Positions 1 to 6,547 of a stretch of DNA of 11,651 nt are shown piece after piece. The stretch covers positions 1 through 11,651 of the forward strand of contig JAITTK010000001.1 of the NCBI GenBank assembly GCA_031287135.1. The letters are read 5' to 3'. Numbering within the stretch: position 1 is the stretch's first letter; the number at the start of each line of letters is the position of its first letter. The notes beneath the pieces were generated by a model. The model worked only from the letters and a program-made list of their open reading frames with translations, did not search any database and was not told the DNA's origin. Made by a program: the position numbers and the translations under genes. The stretch comes from Candidatus Methanoplasma reticulitermitis (GTDB lineage: Archaea > Thermoplasmatota > Thermoplasmata > Methanomassiliicoccales > Methanomethylophilaceae).

Positions 1-1
1 C

Positions 2-871
2 AGCAATGCGGCCGAGATCGTGAAGAACGGCATGGCAAGATTCGCAGATAAGAAGATCAGGATCGTCGACACATCCGGACGCCATGCGTTGGAAGAAGAC
101 CTCATACAGGAATTGAAGGATATAGCCGACGTCTCCGGACCGGACGAGAGGATACTTGTGCTGGATTCCCAGGTCGGACAGCAGGCCGGACCGCAGGCGG
201 ACGCATTCAACAAAGCGGTGGGCGTGACCGCGGTCATACTCACGAAGATGGACGGTACCGCAAAGGGCGGCGGCGCACTATCGGCGGTCGCGAGGACAGA
301 TGCCAGGATAATATTCATGGGTACAGGGGAACACATACGCGATCTCGAACCGTTCAATGCGGACAGATTCATATCCAGATTGCTCGGTATGGGGGACCTC
401 GCATCCCTGGTCCAGATGGCCAAGGACGAGATAGGGGATGAAGAGGGGATAGAACAGCTCGCGAAGAACATGCTGTCCGGGAGGTTCACACTCTCGGACA
501 TGTATCAGCAGATGGCCGCTGTAGGCAAGATGGGAACACTCCAGAAGATAATGTCGATGATGCCGGGACTCGGCAACATGGGAGACAAGATCGATTACGA
601 GGAGTCTCAAAAAAGGCTCGCGCGGTATAAAGTCATAATGGATTCGATGACAAGGGAAGAGAAAGACGAACCCAATCTGATAAAAGGAAAGCGTATAGAA
701 AGGATCGCCATCGGTGCGGGTGTTCCGGCGAGCGAGGTGAAGGGACTTTTGAAACAGTACAACCAAAGCAAAAAAATGATGGGATCCATCGGAAAGGACC
801 GCAAAATGCGTAAACAGCTCATGAAACAGATGGGAAACATGGATCTTGACGGTCTGCAGGATCTCCAGTGA
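2..871 (+). CDS. srp54: Signal recognition particle 54 kDa protein (SRP54/Ffh), 5'-truncated
   Basis: GTPase of the signal recognition particle. It binds SRP RNA and signal peptides of nascent membrane and secreted proteins and docks to the receptor FtsY. The window edge cuts the gene: 289 residues remain of the roughly 450 usual for the family, so the N domain and the first GTPase motifs are missing. Visible are the G3 motif DTSGRH, G4 TKMDG, the closing segment GTGEHIRDLEPFN, and then the methionine-rich M domain, which begins near GRFTLSDMYQQM and includes MMPGLG. The RNA-binding helix region reads NLIKGKRIERIAIGAG; the usual serines of the SR..RIA.GSG motif are Lys and Ala here. The open frame runs to base 2, so the true start lies upstream. 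trmY starts 4 bases after the stop and is probably co-transcribed. Confidence 0.97.
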   Translation, partial: SNAAEIVKNGMARFADKKIRIVDTSGRHALEEDLIQELKDIADVSGPDERILVLDSQVGQQAGPQADAFNKAVGVTAVILTKMDGTAKGGGALSAVARTDARIIFMGTGEHIRDLEPFNADRFISRLLGMGDLASLVQMAKDEIGDEEGIEQLAKNMLSGRFTLSDMYQQMAAVGKMGTLQKIMSMMPGLGNMGDKIDYEESQKRLARYKVIMDSMTREEKDEPNLIKGKRIERIAIGAGVPASEVKGLLKQYNQSKKMMGSIGKDRKMRKQLMKQMGNMDLDGLQDLQ

Positions 872-875
872 TCAG

Positions 876-1469
876 ATGAGATATTTTGTTGTCGTGGGCC
901 ACAAGGCCGTGACGACCGGGGATTTCAAACTTGATGACATCTCCGGCGGGGCCGGCCGTCTGGATATCCTTGTGAGGTGTGTGAATTCCGCGTTCTTTCT
1001 GAGCCATGATATAAGGAAAGATACACAGCTTTACCTTGTGCTTCAGGGGGGTTGCGATGCCCCTAAAACCGTGAGGTTCTCCGGAGATGAAGTGAGATAT
1101 CTGAACCCGGACGAGCGGAGCACTTCCTCCCTCATAAGGAACGCACTGCTGAAAAAGATACCGGAAGGCGAGGAGATGAGATCATCGCCCGGCGTTTATG
1201 TATCGAGAATGTCATTTTCAGACGTTATGTCGCATCTCTCGGAGAAAGGCAGGATCGTGTACCTGAAGGAGGATGGTACGGACATAAGGTCGTACGCCTT
1301 GCCGCAAGACCCCGTATTCGTCATAAGCGACAGCACGGATCTGACATCTGAAGAGGAAAGCACGCTGTTGTCCTTATCTCCGGATACGATATCGCTCGGT
1401 CCGCACAGCCTGCATGCGGACCACTGCATGGTCATTGTTCACAACGAGATGGACAGGAACGCATCCTGA
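876..1469 (+). CDS. trmY: tRNA (pseudouridine(54)-N(1))-methyltransferase TrmY
   Basis: SAM-dependent SPOUT methyltransferase that converts pseudouridine 54 in the T-loop of archaeal tRNAs to N1-methylpseudouridine, the archaeal counterpart of bacterial thymidine 54. The 197-residue protein has the normal family length. Family segments are visible at the N-terminus (FVVVGHKAVTTGDF, then GGAGRLD and CVNSAFFLSHDIR, residues 5-46) and at the C-terminal knot that binds SAM (ISLGPHSLHADHCMVIVHNE, residues 172-191). The ATG at 876 is chosen because the family starts with M-x-x-F-V-V-V-G-H-K; a TTG 30 bases upstream would add residues absent from the family and overlap srp54. Only 4 bases separate it from srp54 and no TATA-like box is seen, so the two probably share a transcript. 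The pairing joins protein targeting with tRNA modification and probably reflects shared housekeeping expression. Confidence 0.93.
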   Translation: MRYFVVVGHKAVTTGDFKLDDISGGAGRLDILVRCVNSAFFLSHDIRKDTQLYLVLQGGCDAPKTVRFSGDEVRYLNPDERSTSSLIRNALLKKIPEGEEMRSSPGVYVSRMSFSDVMSHLSEKGRIVYLKEDGTDIRSYALPQDPVFVISDSTDLTSEEESTLLSLSPDTISLGPHSLHADHCMVIVHNEMDRNAS

Positions 1470-1471
1470 AC

Positions 1472-1479
1472 CTTTTTAT
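1472..1479 (+). promoter_or_regulatory. TATA-like box upstream of the zinc-ribbon gene
   Basis: The AT-rich octamer CTTTTTAT lies just after the trmY stop, centred about 26 bases before the ATG at 1502. That is the usual distance from an archaeal TATA box to the transcription start, so this mRNA may be leaderless or nearly so. The T-run could also help end the srp54-trmY transcript. Based on position and base composition only. Confidence 0.5.
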
Positions 1480-1501
1480 CTCGGACAGGTTATTAGGATG
1501 C

Positions 1502-1711
1502 ATGACCGACCAGCCTGAGAAGATACCGCAGCACAAGCACTGCCGTAATTGCGGTAAGGCCTTCACGGGTGACGGACTGTTCTGTGGTGAAGATTGCAGA
1601 GGCTCTGCCGGGTCGGAAGCCAAAAAGAAGATAAGAAAGCTATTTCTAGTCTGGCTTCTGATAGTCGGTGTAACCATCGCTGCGGCCGCCGTGTATTATA
1701 TGGCGCAATGA
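1502..1711 (+). CDS. Small zinc-ribbon membrane protein (DUF2116-like)
   Basis: A 69-residue protein of unknown function. Residues 11-32 form a treble-clef or zinc-ribbon-like knuckle with four cysteines (C14-x2-C17 and C28-x3-C32, preceded by HKH), probably binding one zinc. A short basic linker (KKKIRK) leads into a single hydrophobic segment at about residues 46-67, ending two residues before the C-terminus. This layout fits DUF2116-type archaeal proteins: a zinc head in the cytoplasm and a C-terminal tail anchor, with the positive-inside rule placing the basic linker inside. The start is supported by the TATA-like box about 26 bases upstream; TAGGATG precedes the ATG, but spacing is poor for a ribosome-binding site. 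It stands between trmY and the coaD fusion, each with its own apparent promoter. No partner or substrate can be read from the sequence. Confidence 0.8.
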   Translation: MTDQPEKIPQHKHCRNCGKAFTGDGLFCGEDCRGSAGSEAKKKIRKLFLVWLLIVGVTIAAAAVYYMAQ

Positions 1712-1716
1712 GAATC

Positions 1717-1725
1717 ATTTTTATT
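1717..1725 (+). promoter_or_regulatory. TATA-like box upstream of the coaD-glcD-etfBA operon
   Basis: ATTTTTATT lies a few bases after the stop of the zinc-ribbon gene. Transcription starting about 26 bases downstream would begin near 1747, leaving a leader of roughly 10-12 bases that contains the purine stretch AAAGGGGAA before the ATG at 1759. It is the only promoter-like box seen before the four overlapping genes, so it probably drives all of them. Inferred from position. Confidence 0.5.
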
Positions 1726-1758
1726 GCCGACTTCGATTCACAATCAAAGGGGAATCGA

Positions 1759-2718
1759 ATGAAATCAGCAGTTGCCGGTACTTTCAACATCCTACACGAA
1801 GGCCATAAACGGCTGATAAGGAGGGCCTTTGATGAAGGGGATGCGGTCATCATAGGCATAACGTCGGACGAGATGGCCGCGGACGGCAGACGCGAACTGA
1901 TCCCCCTGAGCATCCGCAGGAAAGAAGTGGAGTCTTTCCTGAGAACAATGGACAAGCCTTGGGAGGTGACGGAGATCGAGGACATCTACGGGCCGAGAGA
2001 CATCATGGATTCGGCAGATGTCCTCATCGTATCCGAAGAGACTGAGAGCAGAGGGGAACTGCTGAACGCGGAACGCATCTCCAGAGGGGTGCGTCCTCTT
2101 GATATCATCACGGTCCCGTTCGTCCGCGCGTACGATAACGAGAAGATAAGTTCCACCGGCGTGATGAACGGCAAGTATTCGAGGGACGGCGGCCGCGGTA
2201 CGGTCAGGATTGCGGTGGGTTCTCTCAACAGGATCAAGATTGAAGCTGTGAGAACGGTCATGGAGAGGATATTCGGGAATGTCACGGTGATACCCTGCGA
2301 TGTGAAGAGCGGCGTTCCGGAACAACCGAAAGGGCCGGAAACCCGAACAGGCGCTTTGAACCGTGCCGAACAGGCGATCGGGGACCATGACATGTCCGTG
2401 GGAATAGAGGCCGGAGTTTTCGATACCGATGACGGTCTGTACGATTTCCAGTATTGCGCAGTACTCGATCGGGACGGCAGGATGACCGTCGGGGTGGGAC
2501 CGGGCTTCAGATACCCGGATAAGGTGGCGGAACTGGTATCGGAAGGCATGACGGTCGGAGAGGCTGTAAAGAGGCTGTACAACTGCCGTGACATCGGGAG
2601 GAGACAGGGCGCGGTCGGGCTGCTGAGCAAGGGCCTGCTGGACAGGAAGACGCTGACCGAACAGTCGGTTACGGCCGCGATGATCCCGCGTATGGAGGAG
2701 ATATGGCGTCTGTCGTGA
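1759..2718 (+). CDS. coaD: Fused phosphopantetheine adenylyltransferase (CoaD) / non-canonical purine NTPase (YjjX/DUF84)
   Basis: A 319-residue two-domain protein. Residues 1-145 are an archaeal CoaD, which transfers AMP from ATP to 4'-phosphopantetheine in coenzyme A synthesis. The nucleotidyltransferase HxGH signature is HEGH (residues 13-16, after GTFN), and the ISST motif is at 130-133, followed by Gly rather than the common Arg. Residues 148-319 match inosine/xanthosine triphosphatases, which hydrolyse ITP and XTP to keep deaminated purines out of nucleic acids: VGSLNRIKIEAV, SVGIEAGV, and the long signature RDIGRRQGAVGLLSKGLLDR. Both domains look intact and full length. The ATG at 1759 is chosen because CoaD proteins begin directly with the beta strand before GTF; the in-frame ATG at 1708 would overlap the previous gene and place the promoter inside the coding region. 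It overlaps the next gene by 16 bases. Confidence 0.9.
   Translation: MKSAVAGTFNILHEGHKRLIRRAFDEGDAVIIGITSDEMAADGRRELIPLSIRRKEVESFLRTMDKPWEVTEIEDIYGPRDIMDSADVLIVSEETESRGELLNAERISRGVRPLDIITVPFVRAYDNEKISSTGVMNGKYSRDGGRGTVRIAVGSLNRIKIEAVRTVMERIFGNVTVIPCDVKSGVPEQPKGPETRTGALNRAEQAIGDHDMSVGIEAGVFDTDDGLYDFQYCAVLDRDGRMTVGVGPGFRYPDKVAELVSEGMTVGEAVKRLYNCRDIGRRQGAVGLLSKGLLDRKTLTEQSVTAAMIPRMEEIWRLS
2694..2700 (+). promoter_or_regulatory. Shine-Dalgarno site for the FAD-dependent dehydrogenase gene
   Basis: GGAGGAG lies inside the last codons of the coaD fusion, with the GGAGG core 4 bases before the ATG at 2703. It is a strong match to the archaeal anti-Shine-Dalgarno sequence and fixes the start despite the 16-base overlap. 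Confidence 0.75.
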
Positions 2719-4250
2719 GAAGGGCCTCATCCGATTCCCCATATTTGAGGGATGAATCCAAAATAACAGGTGATGCGGATGAAATATTCGTCCCTGAAAC
2801 CGAAGAGGATGTTGTGAAGACGGTTGAGGAACACTTCTCTGAGGGCAGGCCGTTGACGATATCGGGGATGAGGACCGGAATGTGCGGAGGATGTGTCCCG
2901 TTCGGAGGCGACGTCCTCACGACGGAGAGACTCAACAAGATAATCGGGATCGGAAAGGACAGTAACGGTTATTATGTCAGATTGCAGCCAGCGGTAACAG
3001 TTAGGGAGCTGAATGAGGTTCTGAGGAAGAGGTCCTATTCGAATCTTCAGAACATAACGGAGGATGCCGTCGGCGATCTGCTGAACGAAGGTACGGATTT
3101 CTTCTACCCCGTAGACCCCACGGAACTGAACAGTTCGCTGGGGGGCAATATCGCGGCCAACTCCTCCGGCCCCCGCACCCTGAAATACGGCCCCACGAGA
3201 AACTGGGTCAGAAGGATACGGGCGGTGCTGCCGGACGGCGGTATCATCGATGTGAAGAGGGGAGACATCAAAGCTGACGGGAGACTGTTCAGATTCAAGA
3301 CCGATAAGAGGGAACTGGAGGTACCGCTTCCTTCTTACGAATATAATATGAATGTAAAGAACTCCACGGGCATAATGGCCAGGGACGGCATGGATATTGT
3401 GGATCTGTTCATCGGCAGCGAAGGGATGTTCGGAGTGTTGACCGAAGCCGATCTCTACATCTCGAAATGGCATCCTCTTATATCGAACATATTCTTCTTC
3501 CCGGACAACGGTTCTGCATATTCATTTGTCAAAGATATTCAAAAATCCGGTATGGAGCCTGAATTCATCGAGTATTTCGATTCCGGTTCCCTCGATCTCA
3601 TAAGGGCGGCCAGAAAGAGGGACCCGAAGATGAATCAGATGCCGGATGTCCCGGAAGATGCGGGATCGGCGGTTTTCATGGACTTTCCGATCGACGGTGC
3701 GTTGATGAGAAAATACATGGAGATCGGAGAACTTTCGGAAGCGAACGGCGGATCCCTTGAGAACAGTTGGTGCGGTCACGAACTCCGTGACAGGGAAAGG
3801 TTCTTCGGATTCAGGCACTCCGTGCCACAGACGATATTCGAATACGTCGCGGGATTGAAAGGCGAAGATCCAGAAATACATAAAATGGGCACGGACATGT
3901 CGGTCCCGCTGGATAATCTGGACAGGATGATGGATATCTACTCGGAGACGCTGGAAAGATACGGTCTTGATCATGTGACATTCGGCCACATAGGGAACGG
4001 TCATCTGCACGTGGAGATCATACTGAAAGACATGGAAGACCTGGAAAAGGCTAAAAATGCGTATCGGGAACTTGCAGTTAAAGCGATAGAACTTGGCGGA
4101 TCACCGAGCGCAGAGCATGGCATAGGGAAGATAAAGAGGGAATACATAGAACTTATGTACGGGAATAAAGGGGCTGAAGAGATAAGGAGGACAAAGGAGG
4201 CCATCGATCCAAAATGGATACTCTGTCCCGGGAACATGGTGGAGAGATGA
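2703..4250 (+). CDS. FAD-dependent 2-hydroxyacid dehydrogenase (GlcD / D-lactate dehydrogenase family)
   Basis: A 515-residue flavoprotein of the vanillyl-alcohol oxidase fold. The FAD-binding PCMH domain spans about residues 20-260, with the pyrophosphate loop at 54-69 (SGMRTGMCGGCVPFGG) and SLGGNIAANSSGPRTLKYG (145-163). The C-terminal FAD-oxidase domain carries GHIGNGHLH (428-436) and EHGIGK (471-476). By comparison with D-2-hydroxyglutarate and D-lactate dehydrogenases, H429, H436 and E471 would be the substrate-metal ligands; the usual GDGN is GNGH. Two cysteines (C61, C64) sit in the FAD loop where relatives usually have small residues. The likely reaction is oxidation of a D-2-hydroxyacid such as D-lactate or glycolate, or its reverse; the substrate cannot be told. 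No signal peptide is seen, so it is probably cytoplasmic. It overlaps etfB by 4 bases (ATGA), so the Etf is its likely electron partner. Confidence 0.88.
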   Translation: MASVVRRASSDSPYLRDESKITGDADEIFVPETEEDVVKTVEEHFSEGRPLTISGMRTGMCGGCVPFGGDVLTTERLNKIIGIGKDSNGYYVRLQPAVTVRELNEVLRKRSYSNLQNITEDAVGDLLNEGTDFFYPVDPTELNSSLGGNIAANSSGPRTLKYGPTRNWVRRIRAVLPDGGIIDVKRGDIKADGRLFRFKTDKRELEVPLPSYEYNMNVKNSTGIMARDGMDIVDLFIGSEGMFGVLTEADLYISKWHPLISNIFFFPDNGSAYSFVKDIQKSGMEPEFIEYFDSGSLDLIRAARKRDPKMNQMPDVPEDAGSAVFMDFPIDGALMRKYMEIGELSEANGGSLENSWCGHELRDRERFFGFRHSVPQTIFEYVAGLKGEDPEIHKMGTDMSVPLDNLDRMMDIYSETLERYGLDHVTFGHIGNGHLHVEIILKDMEDLEKAKNAYRELAVKAIELGGSPSAEHGIGKIKREYIELMYGNKGAEEIRRTKEAIDPKWILCPGNMVER

Positions 4251-5011
4251 GATTCGTCGTGTTTGTAAAGCAGGTGCCCGATACGTCATCCGTCGGCACT
4301 GACGAGAACGGAAACCTCATGAGGGAGGGGGTGCCATCGATACTGAACCCCTATTGCGAATTCGCTTTGGACATGGCATGCAGGGTTAAAGGGGAAGGCG
4401 ATATCATAAGCGTCGTTACAATGGGCCCGCCGCAGGCGGAGAGTGCGTTGTTCAGGTGTCTGGAACTCGGTGCGGACGAGGCCTTCCTGCTCACGGACAG
4501 AGCTTTCGCCGGGGCGGATGTGTATGCGACTGCGAAGACACTGTCCGCATTTCTGAAGAAATTCATCCCGGATCATGACCTGTTATTCTGCGGCAGACAG
4601 GCGATGGACGGCGATACGGCGCAAGTCCCGGCCGAACTGGCCTCCATGATGGGGTGCGGCCAATTCTATTACACCGAGGATCTTGTATTTTCCGACGGAT
4701 GGAAAGCGGTTCAGAACTACTACGACGAAGAGAGGGAATGTGCCCTCAAAAAAGGCGACCTTATCTCAGTATCAAAAGGGGAGACGGATCCCAGATTGCC
4801 TTCGGTGGCCGACTATATAAGAGCTTCAGGGACCGAGATAAAGAAGCTGGACAGGGTGGATATAGGCCTCGGAACATTCTCCGTCGGTCTGAAAGGCTCA
4901 AAAACGAGGATAACATCCAGCAGACCGGTCTCGATCAGCAGGAGAGGAATATTGACCGACGGCGGCGATCCGACGGAAGCGGCCAAACACATAAAGGGGA
5001 TGGTGCGGTGA
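4247..5011 (+). CDS. etfB: Electron transfer flavoprotein beta subunit
   Basis: A 254-residue EtfB that forms a heterodimer with EtfA and moves electrons between the neighbouring dehydrogenase and another carrier. Family features run in order: MRFVVFVKQVPDT at the start, SILNPYCEFALDMA (31-44), TMGPPQAESALFRCLELGAD (58-77), LLTDRAFAGADVYAT (81-95), and FCGRQAMDGDTAQVPAELA (114-132). The DGDTAQV segment and the DRAFAGAD segment resemble Etfs of the electron-bifurcating type, where the beta subunit binds a second FAD, rather than mitochondrial-type Etfs with AMP. That is my inference from remembered family sequences. The ATG at 4247 overlaps the dehydrogenase stop as ATGA and is preceded by GGTGGAG. 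A further upstream in-frame ATG (4214) is rejected because the family begins with the K-Q-V-P-D segment close to the N-terminus. Confidence 0.95.
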   Translation: MRFVVFVKQVPDTSSVGTDENGNLMREGVPSILNPYCEFALDMACRVKGEGDIISVVTMGPPQAESALFRCLELGADEAFLLTDRAFAGADVYATAKTLSAFLKKFIPDHDLLFCGRQAMDGDTAQVPAELASMMGCGQFYYTEDLVFSDGWKAVQNYYDEERECALKKGDLISVSKGETDPRLPSVADYIRASGTEIKKLDRVDIGLGTFSVGLKGSKTRITSSRPVSISRRGILTDGGDPTEAAKHIKGMVR

Positions 5012-6075
5012 CGGACGGCTGCGATGGAAATTGCACCGGAGGTTCCTGTGATAATAGTGATGAATGCAGACTCCCCCCCGGAATGCTCCAGCAATATGAT
5101 TTGGGAACATCGACCGCAGACGGACTGATGGTCTGGCTGGAGATATCCGAAAGGGACCCTGTCTCCTTCGAACCCTCTTCAATGGAGATACTCAGCAAGG
5201 CCAGGGAGATATACGACGGAAGAATATTCGGAGTCGTTTTCGGGGACACGGAGTTGAAACCGCTCTATAAAGAGGCTTTCTCGTACGGCGCGGATACTCT
5301 GTATCACGTGAAAGACAAGAGGTTGATCGATTTTCATCCAGAGGCGTACTGCGAGTCCCTGAGGAGCATTGCGGAGCGCATCAATCCCTCGATAATATTG
5401 ATGAGCGCGACACTTCGCGGCAGAGAGGTCGCACCGCGCCTTGCGGCATCGCTCGGGGCAGGACTGACGGCTGACTGCACAGAACTGTCGATGGACGGCT
5501 CCGTCCTACAGATGACCAGACCGGCGTTCGGAGGAGATCTCATGGCAACCATCACATCGGAGTCCATGCCGCAGATGGCCACGGTCAGACCGGGGACCTT
5601 CCCGCCGAATAAGATATCGGATGATGCCACTGGGACGGTCATATACTGGCAGTACAAAGGAGATTCCTTCAAGACCATAATCAGCTCGAAGAGAAAATAC
5701 CATGATGAAAAAGATATCACGGAGGCCGATATACTGATCTCCCTCGGGAACGGGATAAAGAGCAAGGATACGATACGCCTCGCGGAGTCCGTCGCGAAGA
5801 AACTCGGCGGTATGGTATCGTGCTCAAGAGCGCTCGTCGAGAAGGGTTGGTTTCCTCAGAGCAGGCAGGTCGGACAGTCCGGGAGGAACGTTTCTCCTGA
5901 AATATATCTGGCATTCGGGATATCGGGGTCGGTACAGCACAAGGCCGGTATCATGACAGCAAGGAGAGTGATCGCCGTGAACAGCGACCCTGACGCACCG
6001 ATAAGGGAAATAGCCGATGAGCTGATCGTCGGTGACGCGGAAAACATCCTCAGAGAATTAGACAAGATACTGTGA
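5008..6075 (+). CDS. etfA: Electron transfer flavoprotein alpha subunit with a cysteine-rich N-terminal tail
   Basis: A 355-residue EtfA. The Etf core begins at about residue 41 (MVWLEISERD) with the alpha/beta domain; the C-terminal FAD-binding domain has SRALVEKGWFPQSRQVGQSG (273-292), YLAFGISGSVQH (300-311) and AVNSDPDAPI (323-332). The GTG at 5008 overlaps the etfB stop as GTGA, with AGGGGAT 6 bases upstream, so I take it as the start. It adds about 40 residues with four cysteines at 5, 9, 14 and 20 (C-x3-C-x4-C-x5-C). This is not a ferredoxin fold but could bind metal or an Fe-S cluster. The alternative start, ATG at 5128, gives a conventional EtfA but leaves a 116-base gap and has no clear ribosome-binding site. 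The gene ends directly against the stop of the convergent peroxiredoxin gene. Confidence 0.94.
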   Translation: MTDGCDGNCTGGSCDNSDECRLPPGMLQQYDLGTSTADGLMVWLEISERDPVSFEPSSMEILSKAREIYDGRIFGVVFGDTELKPLYKEAFSYGADTLYHVKDKRLIDFHPEAYCESLRSIAERINPSIILMSATLRGREVAPRLAASLGAGLTADCTELSMDGSVLQMTRPAFGGDLMATITSESMPQMATVRPGTFPPNKISDDATGTVIYWQYKGDSFKTIISSKRKYHDEKDITEADILISLGNGIKSKDTIRLAESVAKKLGGMVSCSRALVEKGWFPQSRQVGQSGRNVSPEIYLAFGISGSVQHKAGIMTARRVIAVNSDPDAPIREIADELIVGDAENILRELDKIL

Positions 6076-6546
6076 TCAGCTTTTTATGAGGGAGATCGCC
6101 TTCTCGAGAACCTTATCCGCGTGACCGGGCACTTTGACGCCTTTCCATGCGGCCTCGACGATGCCGTCCCTTCCCACGATGAATGTGGACCGTATCGTCC
6201 CCGTGACCTCTCTTCCATACATCATCTTTTTACCCCGGACACCGACTTTCTCCTGGAGTTCGTGTTCCGGATCGCTGAGGAGTTTGATCTTGAGCGAGTT
6301 CTTCTCTTTGAATCTCATATGCGATTCAGCGCTGTCTTTGCTGACGCCTATCACCGGAATGTTCCTCAGCATGAACTTCGGATACAGTGCTGAGAAATCG
6401 ACAGCCTCCCGAGTGCATCCGGAACTTCCGTCTTTGGGGTAGAAATATATGACATACCTTATGCCGTCCAGCGATCTGCTGTCGAACCGTTCCCCGTTTT
6501 CATCGTTCAATACGAATTCGGGGAATCTGTCTCCGACGTCTATCAT
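6076..6546 (-). CDS. bcp: Bcp/PrxQ-type peroxiredoxin with a single cysteine
   Basis: A 156-residue thiol peroxidase of the Bcp (PrxQ) family that reduces hydrogen peroxide and alkyl hydroperoxides in the cytoplasm. The active site is YPKDGSSGCT, with peroxidatic Cys44 in the pattern P-x3-S-x2-C; Ser41 stands where Thr is usual. The resolving cysteine that many family members have five residues later is Val49, and there is no other cysteine in the protein. It should therefore work as a 1-Cys enzyme that needs an external thiol partner. GVSKDSAESHMRFKEK and LLSDPEHELQEKVGV are further family segments; the length is normal. The ATG is one base after the pheT stop, with GGAGG about 10 bases upstream inside pheT, so it is the last gene of the hmgA-pheT-bcp operon. 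Its stop touches the etfA stop from the other strand. Confidence 0.92.
   Translation of the reverse strand: MIDVGDRFPEFVLNDENGERFDSRSLDGIRYVIYFYPKDGSSGCTREAVDFSALYPKFMLRNIPVIGVSKDSAESHMRFKEKNSLKIKLLSDPEHELQEKVGVRGKKMMYGREVTGTIRSTFIVGRDGIVEAAWKGVKVPGHADKVLEKAISLIKS
6081..6085 (+). terminator. Possible T-tract terminator of the coaD-etfA operon
   Basis: Five T bases follow the etfA stop within 10 bases, inside the 3' end of the convergent peroxiredoxin gene. Archaeal polymerases stop at short T-tracts, so this could end the operon transcript. The tract is short and no hairpin is evident. Confidence 0.3.
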
Positions 6547-6547
6547 A

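Noticed and set aside
846..875. TTG start for trmY 30 bases upstream of the chosen ATG
   Set aside because: The added residues are not part of the family N-terminus and overlap the end of srp54.
1594..1758. Upstream extension of the coaD fusion frame, including an ATG at 1708
   Set aside because: It overlaps the zinc-ribbon gene or its stop, contains the TATA-like box, and precedes the standard CoaD N-terminus.
1792..2742. Long open frame on the minus strand opposite the coaD fusion (316 codons)
   Set aside because: It is a shadow of the codon bias of the plus-strand gene. Its translation shows no recognisable motif, while the plus strand carries two full conserved domains.
4654..5007. Upstream extension of the etfA frame into etfB
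   Set aside because: This part overlaps conserved EtfB sequence in another frame and reads as low-complexity basic sequence; the GTG at 5008 is the natural coupled start.
2703..6075. Naming the operon a lactate dehydrogenase system outright
   Set aside because: GlcD-family sequence alone does not reveal the substrate, and no lactate permease or regulator is present in the window.
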